Origin: Ruegeria halocynthiae
GTDB lineage: Bacteria; Pseudomonadota; Alphaproteobacteria; Rhodobacterales; Rhodobacteraceae
Direction of reading: 5' to 3'
Assembly: GCF_000743705.1 (NCBI RefSeq)
Contig: NZ_JQEZ01000003.1
Location: forward strand, 141,142 to 205,141
Length of the DNA stretch: 64,000 bases
Under the pieces are notes generated by a model. That model saw nothing but the letters and a program-made list of their open reading frames with translations, ran no database searches and was not told the DNA's origin. Made by a program: the position numbers and the translations under genes. Shown here in pieces: positions 8,751 through 16,740 of this stretch (positions are counted from its first letter, which is position 1; each line of letters begins with the position of its first letter).

Positions 8751-9730
8751 GCAAATCTGAGATAAAGCGGGGTCAGGAACCTCTGTATGAGGTGATCAGC
8801 GACATTCTGAAACGCAATATCCTGTCTGGTCGCCTGCCGGTGGGTCTGGTTCTGATCGAAGGCCCGATAGCAAACCTCATGAAGACAAGCCGCGCACCGG
8901 TTCAGGTGGCTTTGCGAAAACTGCACGAAGAAGAGTTAATTCATCGCTTCCGCGGTCGAGGCTATCTAGTGGGCGATGCCTCGGCAGACGCCGAGCCGAT
9001 CCGGCAGCCGATTGATGAGTTTCAGCTTGAAATCCCCGACCAATCCAAATCAGCCCTTGCCGTACGCGGCACATGGTTGCGCGTCTACGATCAGGTCGAA
9101 GCGGATGTTGCGGCCTGCCAGGTGTTCGGCGAATTTCGCCTGGTCGAAACCGAACTGGCTGATTTTCTGGGCGTCAGCCGAACGGTCGCACGCGATGTTC
9201 TGAGCCGCCTGAACGAAAGGGGGCTGATCCGCAAGGGCGCATCTTCGCACTGGCTGGCCGGCCCGTTGACGGCACGTGTTCTGCGCGAAAAATATCAGCT
9301 GCGCGCTATCGTCGAACCCGCCGCACTGCTGTTGGCCGCCGATCACATTGAACCCGCAGAAATCACGAAAGTGCGCGAAGAAATCCGACATGGGCTGACC
9401 CGCGAAACCGACGCCTATGAGGCGGCATTCCAAAAACACTGCCTGGAACGCGCACCAAATGCCGCACTGGTCGAGATGATCCGCAACAACCGCCTGCTTC
9501 TTTCGTCAGTCAACGAAGCATTGAACCGCCTGGGTCTGCCGCCGGACCGGGTTGCTTTGGATCAGTATCAGATCCTGTTTGATCTGATTGGTTCACGTCA
9601 GATCAACGCAGCAGCAGAATACCTCAAGGAACATTTACGGCTTCTTGCGGACAAGAATTTGGCACGTCTGAAGATCGTCGCGCTGGTGCCAGAGGCAGAG
9701 GCGATTCCGCGCTACCTCTCTCCCTTATAA
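8747..9730 (+). CDS. GntR-family transcriptional regulator with two winged-helix-like segments
   Basis: 327 residues. The ATG at 8747 overlaps the preceding stop (ATGA). Residues about 5-75 form a GntR winged helix (ISDILKRNILSGRLPVG, then SRAPVQVALRKLHEEELI). A second segment, about 115-165, also reads like a GntR winged helix (FRLVETELADFLGVSRTVAR, then LNERGLIRKG). The rest (about 170-315) is helical and resembles the FCD ligand domain (REKYQLRAIVEPAALLLAA). One DNA-binding domain is usual in this family. Likely regulates the ABC/catabolic operon that starts 250 bp downstream, perhaps with the unexported binding-like protein as co-sensor. Confidence 0.8.
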   Translation: MSKSEIKRGQEPLYEVISDILKRNILSGRLPVGLVLIEGPIANLMKTSRAPVQVALRKLHEEELIHRFRGRGYLVGDASADAEPIRQPIDEFQLEIPDQSKSALAVRGTWLRVYDQVEADVAACQVFGEFRLVETELADFLGVSRTVARDVLSRLNERGLIRKGASSHWLAGPLTARVLREKYQLRAIVEPAALLLAADHIEPAEITKVREEIRHGLTRETDAYEAAFQKHCLERAPNAALVEMIRNNRLLLSSVNEALNRLGLPPDRVALDQYQILFDLIGSRQINAAAEYLKEHLRLLADKNLARLKIVALVPEAEAIPRYLSPL

Positions 9731-9980
9731 ATGCATTAAGAACACATTAATCATTTTTAATCTTTAAAAAATTGAACGGAATTTATAATTCTGAGTAGTT
9801 TTGTTGATTTTTGACGTATTTATTAAAGAAAGATGGTTGTTGACCGCCATCTAAATCCAACTTTTCATACGATATACGTTTTTACAAGGCCGCACCCAGT
9901 GCGCCACAACATCCTTGTGAAAGCGTCTGCCGGGGCGTTCACGACGCATCCAGTTGTTTGAATATCGAGTGGGGACTTGA
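9731..9980. promoter_or_regulatory. AT-rich promoter and structured leader before the ABC operon
   Basis: 9731-9850 is strikingly AT-rich compared with its surroundings and must carry the promoter. Candidate operator palindromes are AGATGG/CCATCT (9831-9836/9847-9852) and the near-palindrome at 9778-9792. Further down, GGC-GCAC/GTGC-GCC (9888-9905) can fold and is flanked by ACAAGG/CCTTGT (9884-9889/9913-9918), suggesting a folded 5' leader. No function assigned. Confidence 0.4.
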
Positions 9981-11063
9981 ATGGCCAAGAATGAATCCAT
10001 TTTCAGGCTAGAAAACATCACACGCCGCTTCGGCGCATTGACTGCGCTGGACAATATCTCGTTCGATGCACCGCGGAACGAATACATCTCTTTGCTTGGA
10101 CCGTCAGGTTCAGGAAAGACCTCACTTTTGCGGGTCGTAGCCGGATTTGAAAAGCCTGATACCGGTCGGATCCACTTTATGGGCCGCGACATCACGGACT
10201 TGCCGGCACACAAACGCGGCATCGGTTTCGTGTTTCAGAATTTTGCGCTTTTTCCACATCTGACGGTGTTTGAAAACATCGCGTTCGGCCTGCGCAACGG
10301 AACAGATGACGTCACCGATGCAGAGATCAACAGCCGGGCCCAGGACATGGTTGAACTGGTTGGCCTTGAGGGGCTTGAAGATCGCGTCCCCGATCAGATT
10401 TCAGGGGGTCAGAAGCAGCGTGTCGCCCTGGCCCGAACGCTGATCATGCAACCCAAGTTGGTTCTATTAGACGAACCCCTGGGTGCGTTGGATGCTAATC
10501 TGCGCGGGCGGATGCAGACCGAGCTGCGCCAGATTCGCGAACGCCTCGACGTTACATTCCTGCATGTCACCGGCAGCGAGACCGAATCCCTGGCCATGGG
10601 CGATACCGTTGCCGTGCTGGACCGCGGGCGGATCATTCAGTCGGGCACGCCGGAACAAATCCATGACACCCCGTCCAGCCCGGATGTGGCCCTGTTTCTG
10701 AACCGGTTCAACCTGTTTGACGGAAGGCTGTCCGCACAGTCCTTTCAGGGCCCGTTTGGCACCGTGCCGGTAAGTTACGTGTGCCAAAACCCGAAAGATG
10801 TCTACGCCGTTCGATATGACCGCACCAAGGCGTTCAGAAAAGGCGATGCCCTGCCCGGCCCGGCCCTGCCAGCCAGATTTCTTGCCAGCGAATATCTTGG
10901 ATCATCCATCATCTCATTTTTTGAAACCGCCGACCACAAACAGGTCGAAGTGGATCACCATCTGAGTTTCGGCGACCCCGATGATTACAACGTCGGAGAA
11001 GAATACATCCTGTCCTGGGATCCCCGTCACGCCATCGTCTTTGGATCGGAGGTTGCGGCATGA
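9981..11063 (+). CDS. PotA-like ABC transporter ATPase with an H-loop lacking histidine
   Basis: 360 residues. Walker A GPSGSGKTS (40-48), Q-loop FQNFALFPH, signature ISGGQKQRVALARTL, Walker B LVLLDEPLGALD and a C-terminal TOBE-like region are all present. The switch region reads HVTGSETESLAMGD where the family has VTHDQxEAL, so the catalytic H-loop histidine is Gly. The second ATPase of the cluster (15622) keeps VTHAQSEAL. I infer a heterodimeric nucleotide-binding pair with one weakened site. Overlaps the first permease gene by 4 bp. Polyamine-type import is family knowledge only. Confidence 0.85.
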   Translation: MAKNESIFRLENITRRFGALTALDNISFDAPRNEYISLLGPSGSGKTSLLRVVAGFEKPDTGRIHFMGRDITDLPAHKRGIGFVFQNFALFPHLTVFENIAFGLRNGTDDVTDAEINSRAQDMVELVGLEGLEDRVPDQISGGQKQRVALARTLIMQPKLVLLDEPLGALDANLRGRMQTELRQIRERLDVTFLHVTGSETESLAMGDTVAVLDRGRIIQSGTPEQIHDTPSSPDVALFLNRFNLFDGRLSAQSFQGPFGTVPVSYVCQNPKDVYAVRYDRTKAFRKGDALPGPALPARFLASEYLGSSIISFFETADHKQVEVDHHLSFGDPDDYNVGEEYILSWDPRHAIVFGSEVAA

Positions 11064-11929
11064 GTACCGGAAGCCCTTCGACCCAACGAAACACGTTCAC
11101 CGGCTGGCTCTTGGCGCCCGGAGTGTTCTGGATGATCCTGTTTCTGGTCGCACCGATCATGATGATCGTCTACGTCTCCTTCTGGACGCAGACGACCTTT
11201 GCCATCAACTCGACCCTGACGCTGGACAGTTGGAAGAACTTCTTTAGCTCCGAGGCGTATGTGGGCGCTTTGTGGACCACGCTTCGATTGTGGCTGATCG
11301 TTCTCGCGCTGACCTTCATCATCGGCTATCCGGCAGCGCTGTTCGTCGGGCTTTTGGTCAAAAGCAAGACCGTCTCGACCATTCTGCTTGTGCTGTGTGT
11401 GATCCCGTTCTGGACGTCCTTCCTGATCCGCGTTCTGGCCTGGCGGCCGATGCTGGGCAAGGAAGGGGCGATCAACATCATCCTGCAAAAGCTGGGCCTG
11501 ATCGACAGCCCGATCGAGGTTCTTTTGTTCTCGGAACTTTCGGTGATCATCGGCATGACACAAATCTATGTCGTGTTCATGGTCGGTCCCATCGCCTTTA
11601 TGCTGGGCCGGATCGACCGAAACATAATCGAAGCAGCGCGCGACCTTGGCGCAGGTTTTGGCCGGATTTTCTGGAAGATCATCTTTCCGCTCAGCCTGCC
11701 GGGCGTAGTCGTGGGGGCCATTTTCGTCAGCGTGATGGTTCTGGGTGAGTTCGCGACATCCGGGGCGCTTTCGGGGCGCAAGGTAAATCTGCTGGGCAAC
11801 ATCATCGTTACCCAGGTCGGGTCGCTCAAATGGGCAATGGCCTCGGTCGTGGGCGTGATCCTCACCATACTTCTTGGCATCGTCGTCGCCGGTTTCCTGC
11901 GCATCGTCGACCTGAAAAACGAGCTGTGA
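11060..11929 (+). CDS. PotB-like ABC transporter permease
   Basis: 289 residues with six predicted membrane segments. The EAA loop that docks on the ATPase is clear (IIEAARDLGAGFGRIFWKII, followed by FPLSLPG). Starts with ATGA overlap on the ATPase gene and is followed two bases later by the second permease gene. Type I importer inner-membrane subunit, spermidine/putrescine class; the real substrate is unknown. Confidence 0.88.
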   Translation: MSTGSPSTQRNTFTGWLLAPGVFWMILFLVAPIMMIVYVSFWTQTTFAINSTLTLDSWKNFFSSEAYVGALWTTLRLWLIVLALTFIIGYPAALFVGLLVKSKTVSTILLVLCVIPFWTSFLIRVLAWRPMLGKEGAINIILQKLGLIDSPIEVLLFSELSVIIGMTQIYVVFMVGPIAFMLGRIDRNIIEAARDLGAGFGRIFWKIIFPLSLPGVVVGAIFVSVMVLGEFATSGALSGRKVNLLGNIIVTQVGSLKWAMASVVGVILTILLGIVVAGFLRIVDLKNEL

Positions 11930-11931
11930 TC

Positions 11932-12783
11932 ATGGAATCCAAAACTCTCAAACCCATCCTCGCAGTCTACGTCGCAGCGTTCATCCTGTTTCTGTATGGC
12001 CCGTTCATCGTGTTGGGCATCCTGTCCTTTCAGCAAGGACCCGAAGGCGGGCCACAATTCCCGATCATCGAATGGTCAACCTACTGGTACAAGCATCTTT
12101 TCGGCCTGACACCGCCATCGCGCATCGCGCCCTTACCGGTGGGAGAGGCCCTGCTGCGGTCGCTGACATTGGCTTTCATGACAATGGTCACGGCCACAGT
12201 GCTGGGCGTGATGGCAGCGCAGGCATTCCGTCGCCGATTCCGCGGGGCAGGCATCGTCTTCTATCTGATCGTTCTGGGCATGATGGTGCCGGGTGTCCTG
12301 ACCGGGCTTGGTACATCCTTGCTGGCCAACAATGTCGTCGGCATTGAGCGCCACTGGTGGACCACCGCCTTTGTAACGCATGTCGTCTACACCTTTCCCT
12401 TTGCGTTCCTGGTAATGCTGGCAATCCTCAACCGGTTCGACGGCTCGGTCGAAGAAGCAGCCTGGTCCTTGGGTGTTTCACCGGCCCGGACATTCCGCAA
12501 AGTGACCTTCCCTCTGATCTTTCCGGGTGTTTTGTCTGCAATGCTGTTCGCCTTTACACTCAGCTTTGACGAATTCCCGCGAACGCTGTTTGCATCGGGC
12601 CGGGATCAGACGTTGCCGCTGGCGATTTACGGCACTTTCTCGGTCGAAATTCACCCCAATATCTTTGCCTTCGGCGTGATGACGACGCTGTTCTCATTCG
12701 CGCTGCTGACCGTCTACGGCATCCTGATGGGCCTGAGCGTGCGCAGAGCCAAAAAGATCGCCATGCAGGAAGACATCTCATGA
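11932..12783 (+). CDS. PotC-like ABC transporter permease
   Basis: 283 residues starting at 11932 (MESKTLKPILAVYVAAFIL). The longer upstream frame is rejected because it lies inside the preceding gene. Six membrane segments and an EAA motif (VEEAAWSLGVSPARTFRKV, then FPLIFPG). Its stop overlaps the first SDR gene by 4 bp, so transport and metabolism are translationally linked. Confidence 0.88.
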   Translation: MESKTLKPILAVYVAAFILFLYGPFIVLGILSFQQGPEGGPQFPIIEWSTYWYKHLFGLTPPSRIAPLPVGEALLRSLTLAFMTMVTATVLGVMAAQAFRRRFRGAGIVFYLIVLGMMVPGVLTGLGTSLLANNVVGIERHWWTTAFVTHVVYTFPFAFLVMLAILNRFDGSVEEAAWSLGVSPARTFRKVTFPLIFPGVLSAMLFAFTLSFDEFPRTLFASGRDQTLPLAIYGTFSVEIHPNIFAFGVMTTLFSFALLTVYGILMGLSVRRAKKIAMQEDIS

Positions 12784-13502
12784 GCATCGCGATCATCACA
12801 GGCGCCGGTTCCGGCATTGGTCAGGCAATCGCCGAAAATCTGGCGGCCAGCGGGTTTAAGGTTCTGGTCAATGATTTTGACGCCGACGCCGCCGCGAAAA
12901 CAACCGCCCGGATCGGAGCAAATGCCGCCGCGCATCATGGTGATGTCTCGAACCCGGCGGATGTGGCGCAGATGATCGAACACTGCGCACGGGAATTTGG
13001 GGCCCCGACACATTTAGTGAACAATGCCGGTCACGTGCATCAGGCGGCGTTCACCGAGCTAACGGTTGATGAGTTCGACCGCATGATCGCGGTGCATCTG
13101 CGCGGCACGTTCCTTTGCACTAAGGCAGTTCTGCCGGGCATGTTGAACGCCGGTAAAGGCTGTGTGGTGAATGTCGCCTCGCAGCTGGGGCAAATCGGTG
13201 GCGTCGAGTTGGCGCATTATTCTGCCGCAAAGGCGGGCATCATCGGCATGACCAAGGCACTGTCACGCGAAGTGTCCGCCAAGGGCGTGCGCGTCAACGC
13301 CGTGGCACCCGGGCCGATCAACACGCCGTTGGTCCGGGCCCTGTCACCCGACTGGCAGGCGGCGAAGGCCGCTGAACTTCCACTGGGTCATTTTGGGGAA
13401 CCCGAGGATGTGGCCGACACAGTCGCATTTCTGTGTTCGGATGCCGCGCGCCTTTACGTGGGACAGACCCTTTGCCCGAACTCAGGAGACGTGATGCTAT
13501 GA
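12780..13502 (+). CDS. SDR-family dehydrogenase
   Basis: 240 residues. Classical short-chain dehydrogenase: cofactor loop TGAGSGIG (8-15), NNAG, catalytic Ser in VASQ region and YSAAK. Asp in NDFDAD after beta-2 points to NAD rather than NADP. Overlaps both neighbours by 4 bp. Together with the next SDR it probably oxidises hydroxyl groups of the imported compound; substrate not identifiable. Confidence 0.85.
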   Translation: MSIAIITGAGSGIGQAIAENLAASGFKVLVNDFDADAAAKTTARIGANAAAHHGDVSNPADVAQMIEHCAREFGAPTHLVNNAGHVHQAAFTELTVDEFDRMIAVHLRGTFLCTKAVLPGMLNAGKGCVVNVASQLGQIGGVELAHYSAAKAGIIGMTKALSREVSAKGVRVNAVAPGPINTPLVRALSPDWQAAKAAELPLGHFGEPEDVADTVAFLCSDAARLYVGQTLCPNSGDVML

Positions 13503-14254
13503 GCGATATCGTGTTCATCACCGGGGGCAGCATCGGCATCGGCCGCGCCTGTGCGATCGCATTCGCGGCCCGAGGCGACACCGTCATCGTCACGGATGTG
13601 ATGGAGGCTGAAGGACGCGCTGTTGTCGCCGAGATCGAAGATGCCGGAGGCCGGGCCGAGTTTCACAAATTGGACGTTCGATGCACGGACCAAGCCAACG
13701 CCGTGATTGCCGATGTCGAAACGCGCCATGGGGCCATCGACACAATCGTCGCCAACGCGGGTATCGCGCACCGGGTGCCGCTGGACCAGCTGACCGATGA
13801 GAAATGGGACCACACCTTCGACATTGACCTCAAGGGAATGTTCCGCGCGATCCGCCCGGCCCTTGCCGGGATGAAGGCGCGCGGCACAGGCAGCATCGTC
13901 TGCCTGTCGTCCATCATGGGTGTCGCCTATGGCTGGGACGAACACGTTCACTATTCAGCCGCCAAAGCGGGGGTCGTCGGGCTTGTGCGCGGGCTGGCCG
14001 TGGAACTAGCGCGAAGCGGGGTGCGTGTGAACGGTGTGGCACCCGGCTACATCCGCACTGCTCAACTGCTTTCCGAAGAACACTCGCTGGGGCCCAAAGG
14101 GGCTGAAACAGCGGGCGAAAACATTCCGATGGGCCGGATAGGAGAACCTGACGACATCGCCGATGTTGTTGTTTTCCTTGCCTCAAACGGGGCGCGATAC
14201 CTCACCGGACAAGTGATTGCTGTAGATGGTGGCCTGTTGGTCGGACGGTACTGA
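13499..14254 (+). CDS. SDR-family dehydrogenase, second copy
   Basis: 251 residues starting at 13499 (MSDIVFITGGSIGIG) with ATGA overlap. Cofactor loop TGGSIGIG, Asp after beta-2 (VTDVME) suggesting NAD, NAG motif (VANAGIAH) and catalytic SSIMG with YSAAK. It is only distantly similar to the preceding SDR, so the two are likely to act on different steps or stereoisomers. Followed by a 67-bp gap before the receptor gene. Confidence 0.85.
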   Translation: MSDIVFITGGSIGIGRACAIAFAARGDTVIVTDVMEAEGRAVVAEIEDAGGRAEFHKLDVRCTDQANAVIADVETRHGAIDTIVANAGIAHRVPLDQLTDEKWDHTFDIDLKGMFRAIRPALAGMKARGTGSIVCLSSIMGVAYGWDEHVHYSAAKAGVVGLVRGLAVELARSGVRVNGVAPGYIRTAQLLSEEHSLGPKGAETAGENIPMGRIGEPDDIADVVVFLASNGARYLTGQVIAVDGGLLVGRY

Positions 14255-14321
14255 ATACAGCGGGGCCTGCCACCCCAAAACCAAGAAAAAGACACTCGAC
14301 CTCAACAAGGAGTAAACAGAA

Positions 14322-15539
14322 ATGAGTACGTATTCACGACGGAAATTCCTTCAGACAACCGCAGGCAGTGCAGCACTTGCTGCTGGTGGTATGCCGTTTT
14401 TGGGGGCACAACAGGCCTTTGCAGCGGACCTGGCCAACCAGGAATTGCGCACTGTCGGCCTGTCCGTGACGGTACAGGAACGCATCCTCAACGATTTCCA
14501 GCAAAGTTCGGGCGTTGGGGCCGTGAATGGCAAGGCGGATATCTTCCCCAACACTCAAACCGAAATCCTGTCTGGCACTGACGCATATGACTGCTGGGAA
14601 ATCATCGGCGAACGTCTGGCCGCGATGGTTGCCACCGACAAGCTGGCGCCTGTGGCGGCAGCCGATCTGAAAAACTGGTCTGGCATCCGCGATACGTTTA
14701 CCACGGCGTCGGATCGCTGGGATCGCAACCGTCAGATCGTCGGGCAGATCTGGGAAGACGAAAGCCAGACGCGCCTGAACATGGTGCCGACAGTCTATAA
14801 CTATGACTCGATTGGCTATCGCCCGGACCTTGTCGATGCCGAGGAAGCCTCGACCTGGGCGGCGCTGTTCGATCCCAAATTCAAGGGCAAAACCGGTTTG
14901 AACGTCGATCCGCTGATCGCCTTTGGTCAGGCAATTCTGGCGATGAACGCTTTGGGTCTGCTGGAGGTTGAGAATCCCGGAAACCCGGATGCCGCATCAA
15001 TCGAGGAAGCGTCTAAATTCCTGATCTCGAAGAAGAAAGACGGCCAGTTCCGCGCCCTTTGGGGTGACTTTGGCGAGCTTGTGAACCTTCTGGCCTCGGG
15101 CGAAATGGTCATCGCGGATGCCTGGCAACCGGCTGTGATGGCGGTCAAGGCACAGGGCGTTGAATGTTCCTATGCCACAATGAAGGAAGGTTATCGCGGT
15201 TGGTCCATCGGTGTATCGCCGCTCAAGACCTCGAACAATCTGGAAGCTGTCACTGCCTATGCCGATTACTGGCTGTCCGGCCCGCCAGCAATCGCGGTGT
15301 CCGAGCAGGGGTACTACTCGCCCACCGTGAACGTCAAAGAGGTCATGGACCCGGATAAATACGCCTTCTGGTATGAAGGCCAACCTTGGGTTGGCGCAAC
15401 GGAACGCGGGATCAAGGAAGGCGATTTGCGTGATGGCGGATCACTGGAAACTCGCGCTGCCAATGTTGCCTACTGGCACCAGTGGCCGGATGAGTACGAC
15501 TTGCTGATCCGCAAATGGGACGAGTTCCTGTCGGCCTGA
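14322..15539 (+). CDS. Tat-exported solute-binding protein of the polyamine-type ABC transporter
   Basis: 405 residues. The N-terminus has a twin-arginine signal (SRRKFLQTTAGSAALAAGG) with probable cleavage after AFA near residue 34, so the protein is exported folded. The mature part is a PotD-like two-lobed receptor; it ends with a WDEF motif. GGAG ribosome-binding site before ATG. This is the exported counterpart of the unexported protein at 7515. A strong hairpin follows the stop codon. Confidence 0.88.
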   Translation: MSTYSRRKFLQTTAGSAALAAGGMPFLGAQQAFAADLANQELRTVGLSVTVQERILNDFQQSSGVGAVNGKADIFPNTQTEILSGTDAYDCWEIIGERLAAMVATDKLAPVAAADLKNWSGIRDTFTTASDRWDRNRQIVGQIWEDESQTRLNMVPTVYNYDSIGYRPDLVDAEEASTWAALFDPKFKGKTGLNVDPLIAFGQAILAMNALGLLEVENPGNPDAASIEEASKFLISKKKDGQFRALWGDFGELVNLLASGEMVIADAWQPAVMAVKAQGVECSYATMKEGYRGWSIGVSPLKTSNNLEAVTAYADYWLSGPPAIAVSEQGYYSPTVNVKEVMDPDKYAFWYEGQPWVGATERGIKEGDLRDGGSLETRAANVAYWHQWPDEYDLLIRKWDEFLSA

Positions 15540-15546
15540 TCCCGTA

Positions 15547-15578
15547 GTGGTTCAGCCGGACCCGTTCGGCTGAACCAC
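15547..15578 (+). repeat. Intercistronic hairpin after the ABC receptor gene
   Basis: Perfect 12-bp stem GTGGTTCAGCCG / CGGCTGAACCAC with an 8-base loop, starting 7 bases after the receptor stop codon. No T-run follows, so processing, stabilisation or partial attenuation before the second ATPase gene is more likely than full termination. Confidence 0.8.
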
Positions 15579-15621
15579 ATCCCTGATCTTCAAAAACTCA
15601 CATCAAAAGGATGCGACGTCC

Positions 15622-16728
15622 TTGGCCTACGATCTGCAACTCAAAAATGTCGGAAAAGTCTATGACAACGGCACACCAGCCGTCATCGACTTTGATCTGA
15701 ACGTTGAAAAAGGTGAGTTCATCGCCTTTCTGGGCCCGTCCGGATGCGGAAAATCGACAACATTGCGCATGATCTCGGGGTTTGAGACGATCACAACCGG
15801 CGACTTGTTGATCCGGGGTCAACGGGTCAATGACCAGCCACCCGAAAAGCGCCCGACCTCGATGATCTTCCAGAACTACGCCCTGTTTCCGCATATGAAT
15901 GTGCGTCAGAATGTGCGGTTCGGATTGGAGGTCAAAGGCCTGCCCAAGGCCGAAGCTGACCAGAAAGTGGACGGCATCCTGGACAAGCTGGGTCTTCTGG
16001 ACATCTCAGAGATGCCCACAAACCGTTTGTCCGGCGGCCAACGTCAACGTATCGCATTGGCCCGTTCGCTGGTCGTCGAACCGGATATCCTGTTGCTGGA
16101 TGAACCGCTTGGCGCGTTGGACGCAAACCTGCGCAAAAGCATCCAGAACGAGCTGAAATTGCTACAGCGCGATCTGGGCATCACCTTTGTTTTCGTCACT
16201 CATGCCCAGTCAGAGGCGTTGGCGCTGTCGGACCGCATTATCGTGATGAATGCCGGGCGGATCGAACAGATCAGCCCCCCGCATGAGCTTTATACCAGGC
16301 CCACCAACGAATTTGTTGCCCGCTTCATCGGATCGAACACCATTATTCCCGGCACGGTCAAAGCGACCCAGAAAAACACCGTCACTCTGGACACTCCGTT
16401 CGGCGCGATCTCGGGGACAAACCGGATCAATGCCGCCCATTCTCAGGGCGAAATGATGAGCATCGTGCTGCCCGCCGAAGCTGTGGAACTGATCCCCGGA
16501 GAGACTGACCTGGGTCAGCTGCGGGAAACATTCGGGCCGAACACCATTCCCTGCACGATAGAACGGCTGCAAGTGATCGGTCACATCATGCAAATGCTGG
16601 TGAGGCTCGAAAATGGCGAGACGATCAATATCGAAGGACACGTCGATAAATACCGGGGTCGATTGACCGTTGGTGCCTCTGCTTATGTTGCCTGGCAGTC
16701 CGCCGGGGCAACGATAATTGCGCAGTAA
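15622..16728 (+). CDS. PotA-like ABC transporter ATPase, canonical
   Basis: 368 residues. Walker A GPSGCGKST, Q-loop FQNYALFPH, signature LSGGQRQRIALARSL, Walker B ILLLDEPLGALD and intact H-loop VTHAQSEAL, then a TOBE-type regulatory tail. The start is TTG at 15622 preceded by AAAAGGA; an ATG at 15611 is out of frame. It is the second ATPase of the cluster and there is no second permease pair, so it probably pairs with the His-less ATPase encoded at 9981. Confidence 0.85.
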   Translation: MAYDLQLKNVGKVYDNGTPAVIDFDLNVEKGEFIAFLGPSGCGKSTTLRMISGFETITTGDLLIRGQRVNDQPPEKRPTSMIFQNYALFPHMNVRQNVRFGLEVKGLPKAEADQKVDGILDKLGLLDISEMPTNRLSGGQRQRIALARSLVVEPDILLLDEPLGALDANLRKSIQNELKLLQRDLGITFVFVTHAQSEALALSDRIIVMNAGRIEQISPPHELYTRPTNEFVARFIGSNTIIPGTVKATQKNTVTLDTPFGAISGTNRINAAHSQGEMMSIVLPAEAVELIPGETDLGQLRETFGPNTIPCTIERLQVIGHIMQMLVRLENGETINIEGHVDKYRGRLTVGASAYVAWQSAGATIIAQ

Positions 16729-16740
16729 GGGCGGGTTGAG

